A stretch of DNA of 64,000 nt, taken from assembly GCF_030285365.1 (NCBI RefSeq), contig NZ_JASVDS010000001.1, positions 930,001-994,000 on the forward strand. Direction: 5' to 3'. The notes under the pieces are model-generated. The model worked only from the letters and a program-made list of their open reading frames with translations. It did not search any database and had not been told where the DNA came from. A program made the position numbers and the translations under genes. The number at the start of each line of letters is the position of its first letter. Positions within the stretch are counted from its first letter, which is position 1. This DNA comes from Roseateles subflavus. GTDB lineage: Bacteria; Pseudomonadota; Gammaproteobacteria; Burkholderiales; Burkholderiaceae_C. Positions 35,245 to 43,226 of the stretch are shown here, piece after piece.

Positions 35245-36466
35245 GCCTGTCGAATTCGCTGGGCGCATGCAGCGCCTGCAGAGCTCGGCCGTGCGGGACC
35301 TTCTCAAGCACAGCCGGACGCCCGGCATGATCTCCCTGGCCGGTGGCATTCCGGCGCCGGACCTGTTCGACCTGGAAGGCCTGGGTGCCATTCTTTCGGA
35401 TGTCGAGTCCCAGGCTGATGCCAACCTCTTCCAGTACAGCGAAACCGAAGGGCGATGGCCGCTGCGGGCCGAGATCACCGCGCTGATGGCGGAGCGAGGC
35501 ATCGAGGCGCGACCGGAGCAGGTGCTGGTGACCGCAGGCTCGCAGCAAGGTCTTGACCTGGCTGCGCGCATCCTGCTCGCGCCCGGTGACCGCATCATCC
35601 TGGAGCGTCCGTCGTACCTGGCCGCCCTGCAGGCCTTCGGACTGGCCGAGGCCCAGATCGTCTCGGCGCCGTCGGATGCCGACGGCATGGACGTCGACTG
35701 GGTGGAGCGCTACGTCCAGCAGCACCGGGTGAAGGCCATCTACGTCGTGCCGGATTTTGGCAACCCCACCGGGGCGACGCTGTCGCTGGCGCGCCGACAG
35801 CAGCTGGTGCAGCTCGCGGCGCGCAGTGGCACCGTGCTCATCGAGGACGACCCCTATGGCGCGCTGCGCTTTCAGGGCGAGCCACTCGACAGCCTGTACA
35901 CCCTGGCCAGCCGGCAGGGCGCCAGCGAACAGGTGATCTACCTGTCGTCCTTTTCCAAGATCCTGGCGCCAGGCTTGCGAATCGGGTGGATGGTGCTGTC
36001 GGACGCCTGCTTCCGGCAGGCCGCGCTCGCCAAGCAGGCGATCGACCTGCACAGCTGCACGCTGTCCCAGCACGTGGTGGCCACCTACCTCGCCAGCGGT
36101 CGCCTGCCCTTGCGGCTGCAGGTCCTGCGCGATGGCTACCGGCGGCGTCGGGACGCCCTGATGGCGGCGCTGCGCCAGCATCTGGGGGAAGACATCGACT
36201 TTGTCGAGCCCCAGGGCGGCATGTTCCTCTGGGCGCGTCTCGACCCGTCTCTGGATGCCGCCCGCGTCCTGGCGCATGGGGTCGAGCAGGGGGTGGTCTT
36301 TGTGCCGGGGGCTGCCTTCTACGCCGCGGATCCCGAGCCGAACACCTTGCGTCTGTCCTACTCCATGATCTCCCCGGCCACCGCGCAGGAGGCCGCGCTG
36401 CGGCTCGCACGGGCGCTCGCCGCTGCCCGGGGTTCCACCGTCCTGCCGGCAGTCGAGGTCCCATGA
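35219..36466 (+). CDS. PLP-dependent aminotransferase, fold type I (2-aminoadipate/MocR-like)
   Basis: A 415-residue aminotransferase without a GntR HTH domain. Features are MISLAGGIPAPDLFD, LVTAGSQQGLDLAARIL, VPDFGNPTGATLS (Asn and Tyr contacts to PLP), IEDDPYGALRF (Asp to the pyridine nitrogen) and the Schiff-base lysine Lys247 in YLSSFSKILAPGLRIGW. This is the group that includes LysN and kynurenine/aminoadipate transaminases. It overlaps the thioesterase gene, with ATG inside the CACCATGACG sequence, and overlaps the next start as ATGA. Confidence 0.9.
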   Translation: MTPLHPSSEPVEFAGRMQRLQSSAVRDLLKHSRTPGMISLAGGIPAPDLFDLEGLGAILSDVESQADANLFQYSETEGRWPLRAEITALMAERGIEARPEQVLVTAGSQQGLDLAARILLAPGDRIILERPSYLAALQAFGLAEAQIVSAPSDADGMDVDWVERYVQQHRVKAIYVVPDFGNPTGATLSLARRQQLVQLAARSGTVLIEDDPYGALRFQGEPLDSLYTLASRQGASEQVIYLSSFSKILAPGLRIGWMVLSDACFRQAALAKQAIDLHSCTLSQHVVATYLASGRLPLRLQVLRDGYRRRRDALMAALRQHLGEDIDFVEPQGGMFLWARLDPSLDAARVLAHGVEQGVVFVPGAAFYAADPEPNTLRLSYSMISPATAQEAALRLARALAAARGSTVLPAVEVP

Positions 36467-37101
36467 ACATCGAACTCTTCCTGGCGTTCTGCCTGTACGC
36501 CGTGGCCATGTCCATCACGCCGGGGCCCGCCAATTTCCTGGTGCTGGCTTCGGGGGCGCGTCATGGCCCGGTGCGGTCCCTGCCCATGATTCTGGGCATC
36601 GCCACGGGCCTGGGAGGCATGGTGCTCGTGTCCGGCCTCGGTCTCTTCGAGCTGCTGGGCCGCAGCCCCGGCTTCCTGCTGGTGCTCAAGGGGGTGGGGC
36701 TGCTCTACATCGCCTATCTCGCGTGGAAGCTGATGACGGCGCCCGGCAGCGAAGCGCCCGTGGCCCAAGGGAGCGGCGCCGACGGGCAGCCTGCCGCAGC
36801 CGTCTCCTTTCCCAGCGGGCTGGCGCTGCCCCTGTTCAATCCGAAGGCCTGGATCATGGCCTTCGGGGCCGTGACGTCCTATACCTCGCCGGCCGCTGGG
36901 CTTCCCCAGGTCGGTCTCGTGGCGCTCACCTTTCTCGTGATCAATGCGCCCTGCATGCTGGTCTGGGCCGTCTTCGGTGGATTCATGTCCCGCCTGCTGA
37001 CCAGCCCCCGCCGGGACCTGGCCTTCAAGCTGCTGATGGGCGGCCTGCTGCTGCTGTCCATCGTGCCCATCGCCCGTGAACTTCTGGAAGCGATGTCATG
37101 A
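36463..37101 (+). CDS. LysE/RhtB-family exporter
   Basis: A 212-residue inner-membrane exporter with about six helices. The family signature AMSITPGPANFLVLASGARHG is at the N-terminus, GVGLLYIAYLAWKLM and PLFNPKAWIMAFGAV are the second and third conserved blocks. It probably exports the amino-acid-type product or intermediate of this cluster. It is coupled to the genes on both sides by ATGA overlaps. Confidence 0.92.
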   Translation: MNIELFLAFCLYAVAMSITPGPANFLVLASGARHGPVRSLPMILGIATGLGGMVLVSGLGLFELLGRSPGFLLVLKGVGLLYIAYLAWKLMTAPGSEAPVAQGSGADGQPAAAVSFPSGLALPLFNPKAWIMAFGAVTSYTSPAAGLPQVGLVALTFLVINAPCMLVWAVFGGFMSRLLTSPRRDLAFKLLMGGLLLLSIVPIARELLEAMS

Positions 37102-38264
37102 ACCACGACGCCACGCTGCCCCGGCTCAACGCCATTCGACAGCAGACGCTGGGCTGGGTCGGCAACCCCCAGGGGCTGAGTCTTCGCGCCGCCCGCTCGC
37201 TGATGGATCAGCTGCTGGCCGTGCCCGACTTCTTCGACATGGAATGCGCCCGCAGCCTGTTGAGGGACCTCCAGCGCTGCGCCACCGGCGACGGCTTCTC
37301 CTTGCGGGACACCCGTCGCTACTTCAACAACCCCCGCAGCGACACCCTCATTTCTCTGCTGAGCGCGCCTTACGCCAAACCCATGGGTCTGGAGTATCTG
37401 AAGTTCGAGCTCCTGCCCGTCGACCCCGCGCTGAGGAAGTACGCCACCAATGTGATGCCCATCGTCGTGCGCGAGTCGACGGAGGGCTTGATCCCGGTGC
37501 ACACGGTGGCCATCTTCCCGGAGAACCATGTGGGCGCGGTTCAGGAGCCGGGCGACAAGATCTACTACCTCATCAACAAGTTCGCCAGCCGCCACCACAA
37601 GCTGACGCAGCGCATCGTCGAGCACCTGACCACGGACGACTCGTTCCAGCACATCCGGGAGGCCGGCTATCCGGCGATCGAGCGGGCGACGGTCTACTGG
37701 GTCTGGATGCACGAGTACCACCACCAGCGCGTCGGCGACCTGCCGATTCCGGCCTTCCTCAAACTCAAGTCGAGCCGGTCCCTCGCGGGGCTGGAAGAGC
37801 TGCGCGTGGATGTGGCCAGCGCGCTGGCCCTGCTGGACGACAAGGACGTCTTCCAGGCCAGCACCGCCTTCCTCTTCGAGTTCATCCTGGCGGAGCGGCT
37901 GCTGCGATACGGTGTCGATGGGGTCAGCTTCGATGCGGAGGGTCAGGCCTGGCCCTCCTACGACGCGCTGTCCAGCTACATGTTCTTCAATCTGCTGAAG
38001 CGGCGTGGGGCGCTGGAGATCGTCGACGGCAAGATTCATCTGAATGCCTCGCTCGTGCCCACGCTGCGCGCCATCCTCCGGGACATCCTCGACATCGAGT
38101 CCCGCATCAAGCATGAGCCCGTCGAGCAGGTGAAGGCGGCGCTGCTGGACTTCGTGCACGAGGCGCTGGAGGTGCCGGGACCCGTCCAGCATTACGCCCA
38201 CCGGCACTACGACCACATGCGGGTCGCACTGACCCGCCTGAAGGTGGCGGTGGCCATGGCCTGA
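37098..38264 (+). CDS. HExxH-containing protein of unknown function (DUF6421-like)
   Basis: A 388-residue soluble protein. It has a zinc-protease-type motif HEYHH (His205, Glu206, His209) in VYWVWMHEYHHQRVGDLPI, and 28 residues later LAGLEELRVDVA offers a glutamate as third ligand, the spacing seen in gluzincin-like enzymes. I recall a DUF6421 family with this motif but could not check it. Other conserved-looking stretches are NVMPIVVRESTEGLIPVHTV and SYMFFNLLKRRGALE. It is the last gene of the cluster, overlapping the exporter as ATGA. Confidence 0.65.
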   Translation: MNHDATLPRLNAIRQQTLGWVGNPQGLSLRAARSLMDQLLAVPDFFDMECARSLLRDLQRCATGDGFSLRDTRRYFNNPRSDTLISLLSAPYAKPMGLEYLKFELLPVDPALRKYATNVMPIVVRESTEGLIPVHTVAIFPENHVGAVQEPGDKIYYLINKFASRHHKLTQRIVEHLTTDDSFQHIREAGYPAIERATVYWVWMHEYHHQRVGDLPIPAFLKLKSSRSLAGLEELRVDVASALALLDDKDVFQASTAFLFEFILAERLLRYGVDGVSFDAEGQAWPSYDALSSYMFFNLLKRRGALEIVDGKIHLNASLVPTLRAILRDILDIESRIKHEPVEQVKAALLDFVHEALEVPGPVQHYAHRHYDHMRVALTRLKVAVAMA

Positions 38265-38644
38265 GGCGCGGACCGGTGCGGTCAGCAGGGCATGCGGGTC
38301 GCAGCCGGACCTCCAACTCGGGCCTCCAACTGAAGCCGAAACCGATGCCAAAGCCGAACACAGGCACGAGCACGGGCATGGGCATGGGCACGGGTCTGAG
38401 TGTGGGGACAGGCCCGGGCGACGACATCAGGGCCCTCGGTCATGACAGCGCCGCCGAGGTCGCCGCAGGTGTTGCCACTTGCGCTGTCACGGGCGTGGGC
38501 AGCGCAGCACCAGTGACAGCTCCAGTGACGCGGCCAGCGCAGGGCTTGGGTCCGAACCCGGTTCAGCGCAGGGCGAGCCGCAGGGACCCGATGCCATTCG
38601 CCTGAGCCGCTCCGTCCATCGCCCCGCCCCTCGCGGCCCGAGCG
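38265..38644. other. Intergenic region with low-complexity hexamers
   Basis: About 380 bp. It contains short GGCATG/GGCACG-type hexamer reiterations at about 38360-38395 and a perfect 8-bp inverted repeat (GCTGTCAC 38483-38490 with GTGACAGC 38513-38520). Reading frames here encode only low-complexity peptides and have no ribosome-binding site. Confidence 0.4.
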
Positions 38645-39562
38645 TCAGTCCCCTGACGTGCACGCAGGGGGGCCATCGGTGCGACAGGTCTGCCGGTAGG
38701 CCGACGGCGTCTGCTGGCAGATCTTCGTGAACTGCCGCGAGAACTGGCTGGCATCGCTGAAGCCGCAGGCCAGGGCGACATCCTGGATGGACTGCTGGTC
38801 GAGCTTCAGGCAAGCCCGCGCGAACTCGATCCGCTTGTGCAGGACGTACTGGTAAGGAGCCATGCCAGCGGTGGCCTTGAAGATGCGGGTGAAGTAGTAG
38901 GGGCTCAGGTCCACCTGCTGGGCCAGCTCTTCCAGGGTGATCTTGGCGGCGAGGTTGGCGTCGATGTAGTCGTCGAGCCACTTCATCTTTCGATGGGGCA
39001 GGTTCTGCAGGCCGGGCCGGGCGCGCCGGGCCGGCCCGTAGCCCAGCACCAGATGGGCGGCCATCAGCTTGCTGTAGTTCTGCGCGAAGAGGATGCCGTT
39101 GGGATTGCCCTCCCGCAGCTCGCGGTCCATGGCCTCGACGGCGTTGAGCATCGTGGGATCGGTGTCCTTGGCGAAGCGCGGCTGGCCCGCGAAACGGGGC
39201 TGGTTCAGCTCATCGGCGACGGCATCCACCAGCCCGCGCGACAGGGTCACGAAACACAAGGCGCCCAGCGGCTTCTGGTAACGCACGCTGTGGCGGCAGC
39301 CGTCCGGCACATAGGCCACGGATCCTCGACGCTGGACTTCCGACTGCCATTTGCCGTCAATGCGCCGGTCCGCGATCGACCAGGGATTCAGCTTGACCAT
39401 CAGGTAATGGCCATCGATGCTGTGCTCCAGGGTTTCGAACGCCGCCTCCTCGCGGCGCTCGAAATAGAGCTCCCCCCACTGGAAGGGAACGCTGTTCCGC
39501 ACGGGGGCAGCCTGGAACAGGCTGCCGTATTGCGCAGGATCCTTGAAGTTGATTTTCTGCAT
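38645..39562 (-). CDS. AraC-family transcriptional regulator
   Basis: A 305-residue regulator. The N-terminal 190 residues form a cupin-like sensor (GSVAYVPDGCRHSVRYQKPLGALCFV). The C-terminal domain has two HTH motifs: ITLEELAQQVDLSPYYFTRIFKATAG and SIQDVALACGFSDASQFSRQFTKICQQTPSAYRQ. The ATG at 39562 is used, and the preceding GTG at 39565 is an alternative. It converges on the six-gene cluster, so it could regulate it, but this rests on position only. Confidence 0.92.
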   Translation of the reverse strand: MQKINFKDPAQYGSLFQAAPVRNSVPFQWGELYFERREEAAFETLEHSIDGHYLMVKLNPWSIADRRIDGKWQSEVQRRGSVAYVPDGCRHSVRYQKPLGALCFVTLSRGLVDAVADELNQPRFAGQPRFAKDTDPTMLNAVEAMDRELREGNPNGILFAQNYSKLMAAHLVLGYGPARRARPGLQNLPHRKMKWLDDYIDANLAAKITLEELAQQVDLSPYYFTRIFKATAGMAPYQYVLHKRIEFARACLKLDQQSIQDVALACGFSDASQFSRQFTKICQQTPSAYRQTCRTDGPPACTSGD

Positions 39563-39565
39563 CAC

Positions 39566-39890
39566 CAGGGGCGCTTGTGCGTTGATGTTTGGAAGTCAAC
39601 TGCAGACTGCCTCGAGATATCGGGAAGCTGGGCACGCGCGGGTGCCGGTCATCGGAAATCTGGTGAATCTCCCACGCCCTCAAGACCAGATGCCATCGCC
39701 GGGGTGCGGCGGGAATGGCAACGCACCGGGGTGCCGGGCGGCCGGGGGAGGGCGGTGCGTTTTCAGTATAGCCAGGGATATCCCAGCGTGACGGTCATGC
39801 CTTCGTCGCTCGGCATGACGGCCTGCGTGCGCGTCACAGGATGTCGCGCACTGACCCGGCGGCGGCGTGCGGCCGGCCGCCGGGGCCCGT
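39566..39890. other. Upstream region of araC with promoter, palindrome and leader hairpin
   Basis: On the minus strand TATACT (39765-39770) is a good -10. A perfect palindrome, GGGATATCCC, lies just upstream of it (39775-39784) in the spacer position. Immediately after the predicted start point, a 9-bp inverted repeat (AACGCACCG 39720-39728 with CGGTGCGTT 39753-39761) would form a hairpin at the 5' end of a leader of about 190 nt before araC. Confidence 0.4.
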
Positions 39891-40169
39891 TCAGCGTCTG
39901 GCGACCCAGTAGGTCGCGCCCTGCGGCCCGTAGCGCTCGTCATGCACCGTGCCGGCCGGCAGCTCGAAGCCCTCGCCGGGGCGCAGGTGCCGGGTGGCGC
40001 CCGCCACGGTGAGCCACATCTCGCCCTGAACGATCCATGCCTTCGCGTCGAAGGGGTGCGTGTGGGCGGCCACGACCGTGTCGGGCGCCCAGGTTCGTTC
40101 CAGCACCTCCGTGAAGCCCGCGGCGAGGGCGTTGGCGCGGAAGTCGTCGAAGGAGGAGGGCGTGGTCAC
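39891..40169 (-). CDS. Small cupin-domain protein
   Basis: A 92-residue single cupin barrel. Motif 1 is seen in VVAAHTHPFDAKAWIVQGEMWL and motif 2 in LRPGEGFELPAGTVHDERYG, giving metal ligands His, His, (Glu) and His. The start is a GTG (VTTPSSFDDFRANALAAGF). It lies 14 bp after the GST gene on the same strand. Function not predictable beyond metal binding. Confidence 0.82.
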   Translation of the reverse strand: MTTPSSFDDFRANALAAGFTEVLERTWAPDTVVAAHTHPFDAKAWIVQGEMWLTVAGATRHLRPGEGFELPAGTVHDERYGPQGATYWVARR

Positions 40170-40183
40170 GTCGGGCCCCTGCC

Positions 40184-40849
40184 TCAGCCCCTGGCCTTGA
40201 CGGCGGCGAGCTGGCGGTCGTTGTCGGCCTTGCGATCGGCCGCCACCTGCTGGGCAGCGGGGCGGTCGCCGATCAGCTTGGCATAACCCTTCCAGTCCAC
40301 GCCATGCGTCGCCAGCAGGTCTTCGCCCAGCACGGCCTTGGTGGCCATGCCCACGAGCGGCAGACTCACCCAGGCGGCACAGTCGGCCTGCGAGAAGTGC
40401 TCGCCGCCGACATAAGGCGCGAAGCGCGCCAGGCGCTTGAAGGCGGGGATGTTCTTGTTCAGCGTCTTGCGCACCCACTCCTGCTTGGACTCGCTGACCG
40501 TGCCGCCGAAGAAGGCCTGCGCATACAGCTCCCGGGCCACCAGCTCGAGATGCAGCTCGATGAAGGTGGTCAGCTCGCGCAGCTTGGCGGCGGCGAAGGG
40601 ATCGGCCGGCAGCAGGGGCTGCTGGGGATAGGCCGCTTCCAGGTAGTCCATGATGACCTGACTCTCGCACAGCGCCCCTTGCGGCGTCTTGATGAAGGGC
40701 ACCTTGCCCAGCGGCGAGCAGCTCAGGACGGCCTCGTCAGCCGACTTCGTCATCACCAGCTCTTCCTGGAAGGGGATCTGCTTTTCGAGCAGGGCCAGCT
40801 TGACCTTGTTGTAGTAGTTCGAGAGCGAGAAGCCGCACAGCGTGATCAT
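40184..40849 (-). CDS. Glutathione S-transferase family protein
   Basis: A 221-residue GST. The N-terminal thioredoxin-like domain reads MITLCGFSLSNYYNKVKLALLEKQIPF, with Ser/Tyr near the active site and SPLGKVPFIKTPQGALCESQVIMDYLE as the glutathione-binding cis-Pro and Glu-Ser motif. An all-helical C-terminal domain follows. Substrate unknown. Confidence 0.93.
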   Translation of the reverse strand: MITLCGFSLSNYYNKVKLALLEKQIPFQEELVMTKSADEAVLSCSPLGKVPFIKTPQGALCESQVIMDYLEAAYPQQPLLPADPFAAAKLRELTTFIELHLELVARELYAQAFFGGTVSESKQEWVRKTLNKNIPAFKRLARFAPYVGGEHFSQADCAAWVSLPLVGMATKAVLGEDLLATHGVDWKGYAKLIGDRPAAQQVAADRKADNDRQLAAVKARG

Positions 40850-40948
40850 GGGGGGTCTCCGGTGTTCTTGGGATCGCCGGAGTCTATGCCGACGACGTGG
40901 ACCGGCCTGCCGCCCGCGCGACAGGTCGGACGGCTTTCGCCCGGGATC

Positions 40949-41842
40949 TCAGCGGTTCACGAGCACGATGCCCAGCGCCAGCCCGGCCATGGCGCCCATC
41001 AGGCGGCCGGAGATGGCCTCGCCCAGCAGGGCGCTGCCCGCCAGCAGGCCGAACAGCGGCGTGCTGAGCGTGAAGCTGGCCAGCCGCGTGGCGGGGTAGT
41101 GGCGGATCAGCCAGAACCACACGAGATAGCTGATGAAGGACACGATCACTGCCTGGAAGCCGAACAGCCCGGCCAGGCGCCAGCTCCAGGTCAGCGGCCA
41201 GGCCTCGCCGGTCCAGACAGCGCCGGCGCAGAGCAGCACGGCGGAGACGGCGAGCTGATAGAACAGCGTCTTCTCGGCGCTGGCCGTCGACAGCGTCGTG
41301 GCCCGGATTGCCAGCGTCGTGCCGCCCCACAGCAGTGCGGCCAGGAGGCCGAGCGCATCGCCCAGCCATTGGCGCGGGGCGTCGGCCGTGGGTGTGGCAA
41401 AGCCTTCCGCGAAGGCAAAGGCGACAGCGCCGAAGGCCAGCAGCAGGCCGGCGCTCTGGCGCAGGCTGAGCCGCTCCGAACGCGCGATGAAGGGCATGCC
41501 CAGGGCCACGACGAAGGGCGAGAGATAGATCCACACCACCATGCGCGCGGCGCTGGTGTACTGCATGCCGGCGTAGATGCAGGCGAACTCCGCGGCGAAG
41601 AGGCTGCCGACCAGCAGGCCTCCTTGCAGGCTGCCGTCGCGATCGAACAGCGGGATGCGCCGCCAGCGCGCCCAGACCCACACCAGCACGGCCGCCAGGG
41701 CCGAACGCAGGCCGGCCTGCCACAGGGGCGTGATCTCCGTCAGCGCCGCCTTGATGGCCACCTGACCCAGGCCCCACAGCAGGCAGCAGGCCAGCAGCGA
41801 GCTGATGGCAAACAGGTCCAGATGGGCGCGGCGATCGGTCAT
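40949..41842 (-). CDS. EamA/DMT-superfamily transporter
   Basis: A 297-residue membrane protein with ten predicted helices in two EamA repeats (SSLLACCLLWGLGQVAIKAAL opens the first; LGLLAALLWGGTTLAIRATTL opens the second). The C-terminal repeat ends LLGEAISGRLMGAMAGLALGIVLVNR, the typical EamA signature. Such proteins export amino acids or other metabolites. The ATG at 41842 follows a GA-rich region. Confidence 0.9.
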   Translation of the reverse strand: MTDRRAHLDLFAISSLLACCLLWGLGQVAIKAALTEITPLWQAGLRSALAAVLVWVWARWRRIPLFDRDGSLQGGLLVGSLFAAEFACIYAGMQYTSAARMVVWIYLSPFVVALGMPFIARSERLSLRQSAGLLLAFGAVAFAFAEGFATPTADAPRQWLGDALGLLAALLWGGTTLAIRATTLSTASAEKTLFYQLAVSAVLLCAGAVWTGEAWPLTWSWRLAGLFGFQAVIVSFISYLVWFWLIRHYPATRLASFTLSTPLFGLLAGSALLGEAISGRLMGAMAGLALGIVLVNR

Positions 41843-42065
41843 GGGGGGGGGACTGCAGTGAAGAGGGGGTGACGCCCGGCACGCGGGCGCACCGGGCGGG
41901 TGCATTGTGCGGGCATTGGCGCACAGACGTGGCGCAGGGCGGGCGATGGGCGGCGATCCGGGCCTGGGGTTGGTGCATGCGCGTCGCGCCCGTGGCGCTT
42001 CCGCTGGCACGGCGCTTGCGCAGTCTCGGGGATCCTGATGAACTCGAACGATGGAGGGACGACCC
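41843..42065. other. Divergent intergenic region
   Basis: About 220 bp between the DMT transporter and the acetyltransferase. No structured site was recognised. A run of nine G at 41844-41852 on the plus strand directly abuts the transporter start codon. Confidence 0.35.
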
Positions 42066-42563
42066 ATGCACACATCCACCCTGCCGCCCGTGGCCGCCAC
42101 CGGCCTGCGGCTGCGCCTCGACGACCTCAGTGACCCGCGCATCGCGGCCTTGCTGGAGGAACATCTGGCGGACATGCGGCGCGTGTCCCCGCCGGAGAGC
42201 GTGCATGCGCTGGACCTCGAGCGGCTGAAGCGGCCCGAGGTCCGCTTCTGGACGGCCTGGGATGCGGCCGGCGAGCTGCTGGGCTGCGGGGCTCTCAAGC
42301 GCCTCAGCGGCGATCATGCCGAGCTGAAGTCCATGCGCACCGCCACCGTTGCTCGGGGTCGGGGCGTGGCTCGTGCGCTGCTGAACCGCCTGCTGGACGA
42401 CGCCCGGGACCAGGGGGTGCGCCGCCTGAGTCTGGAGACCGGGCCGCAGCCCTTTTTCGCGCCGGCCCATGCGCTGTACCGCTCCGCCGGCTTCGAGGCC
42501 TGCGGCCCCTTCGAGGGTTATGCCGAGGATCCCTACAGCCTCTTCATGACCCGCACGTTGTGA
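42066..42563 (+). CDS. GNAT-family N-acetyltransferase
   Basis: A 165-residue GNAT protein. Motif A for acetyl-CoA binding is MRTATVARGRGVARALLNRLLDDAR, and motif B reads LETGPQPFFAPAHALYRSAGFEACGPFEGY. This is the YafP/PhnO-like small-molecule acetyltransferase layout. GGAGG at 42054-42058 with 7-bp spacing selects the ATG at 42066. Confidence 0.92.
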   Translation: MHTSTLPPVAATGLRLRLDDLSDPRIAALLEEHLADMRRVSPPESVHALDLERLKRPEVRFWTAWDAAGELLGCGALKRLSGDHAELKSMRTATVARGRGVARALLNRLLDDARDQGVRRLSLETGPQPFFAPAHALYRSAGFEACGPFEGYAEDPYSLFMTRTL

Positions 42564-42653
42564 GCCGGCCCGCCGGCCCTCGCCGGCTGGCGTGCGAGGC
42601 GCCGCGGGCCGAGCGCAGGTGACGTCTGGGGTGAGGCGCGCGATGCGGCGGAT

Positions 42654-43226
42654 TCAGCGCTTGCCGCCGCGCAGAAGCAGCAGCCCGCACAGCAGCCCGG
42701 CGGCCGCGCCGGACAGGTGCGCGAAGGGTGCGATGGGCACATCCCAGCCGATGACCGTGCGCAGCGGCGCCCCCAGGGGCTGCTCCGACAGCAGCTTGAG
42801 CAGCAGGCCGAGGCCGATGGCCGCGCCCAGCGCCCGTTCGCGACCCTTGCGCTGCCACAGCATCACCACCAGCACGGCCACACCGGCGTGCAGCACACCG
42901 GACAGCCCGCCGTAGCGATGCAGCCCGGGCTGCAGCAGCAGGCCCAGCTGCGTGAGCGGCCACGCGATGAACCAGGCCAGGGCGGCGCGCCCGCCCGGCT
43001 CGCTGGCCCAGCCGAGCAGCGCCAGCACGAGGCAGCCCGCGAGGTTGGCGAGCAGGTGATGCCAGCTCCAGTGCACGAGGGCACCGGTCCACAGCCGCCA
43101 GGGCTGGTGCCAGACGAGGTCGGCCTGCCAGTCCACGCGCCCGGCGGGCAGCACGGAGGTGGCGAGGAGGGCCGCCAGCAGAGCCAGCGCCGCGGCGGCG
43201 GCGCACAGAGTGGTCCACGCGCGCAT
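42654..43226 (-). CDS. rrtA: Rhombosortase (rhomboid-type intramembrane serine protease)
   Basis: A 190-residue membrane protein. The rhomboid catalytic pair is visible as Ser109 in YGGLSGVLHAG and His170 in APFAHLSGAAAG, with the amphipathic HWSWHHLLANLAG helix near the N-terminus. The short length and motif wording match rhombosortases, which process GlyGly-CTERM proteins at the inner membrane. It overlaps glnE by a single base (TGATG). A general rhomboid protease is the alternative. Confidence 0.82.
   Translation of the reverse strand: MRAWTTLCAAAAALALLAALLATSVLPAGRVDWQADLVWHQPWRLWTGALVHWSWHHLLANLAGCLVLALLGWASEPGGRAALAWFIAWPLTQLGLLLQPGLHRYGGLSGVLHAGVAVLVVMLWQRKGRERALGAAIGLGLLLKLLSEQPLGAPLRTVIGWDVPIAPFAHLSGAAAGLLCGLLLLRGGKR

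Noticed and set aside
38276-38605. 109-codon frame rich in Lys-Pro and Gly-Met-Gly repeats
   Set aside because: GTG start without ribosome-binding site, low-complexity hexamer repeats and no recognisable domain; treated as intergenic.
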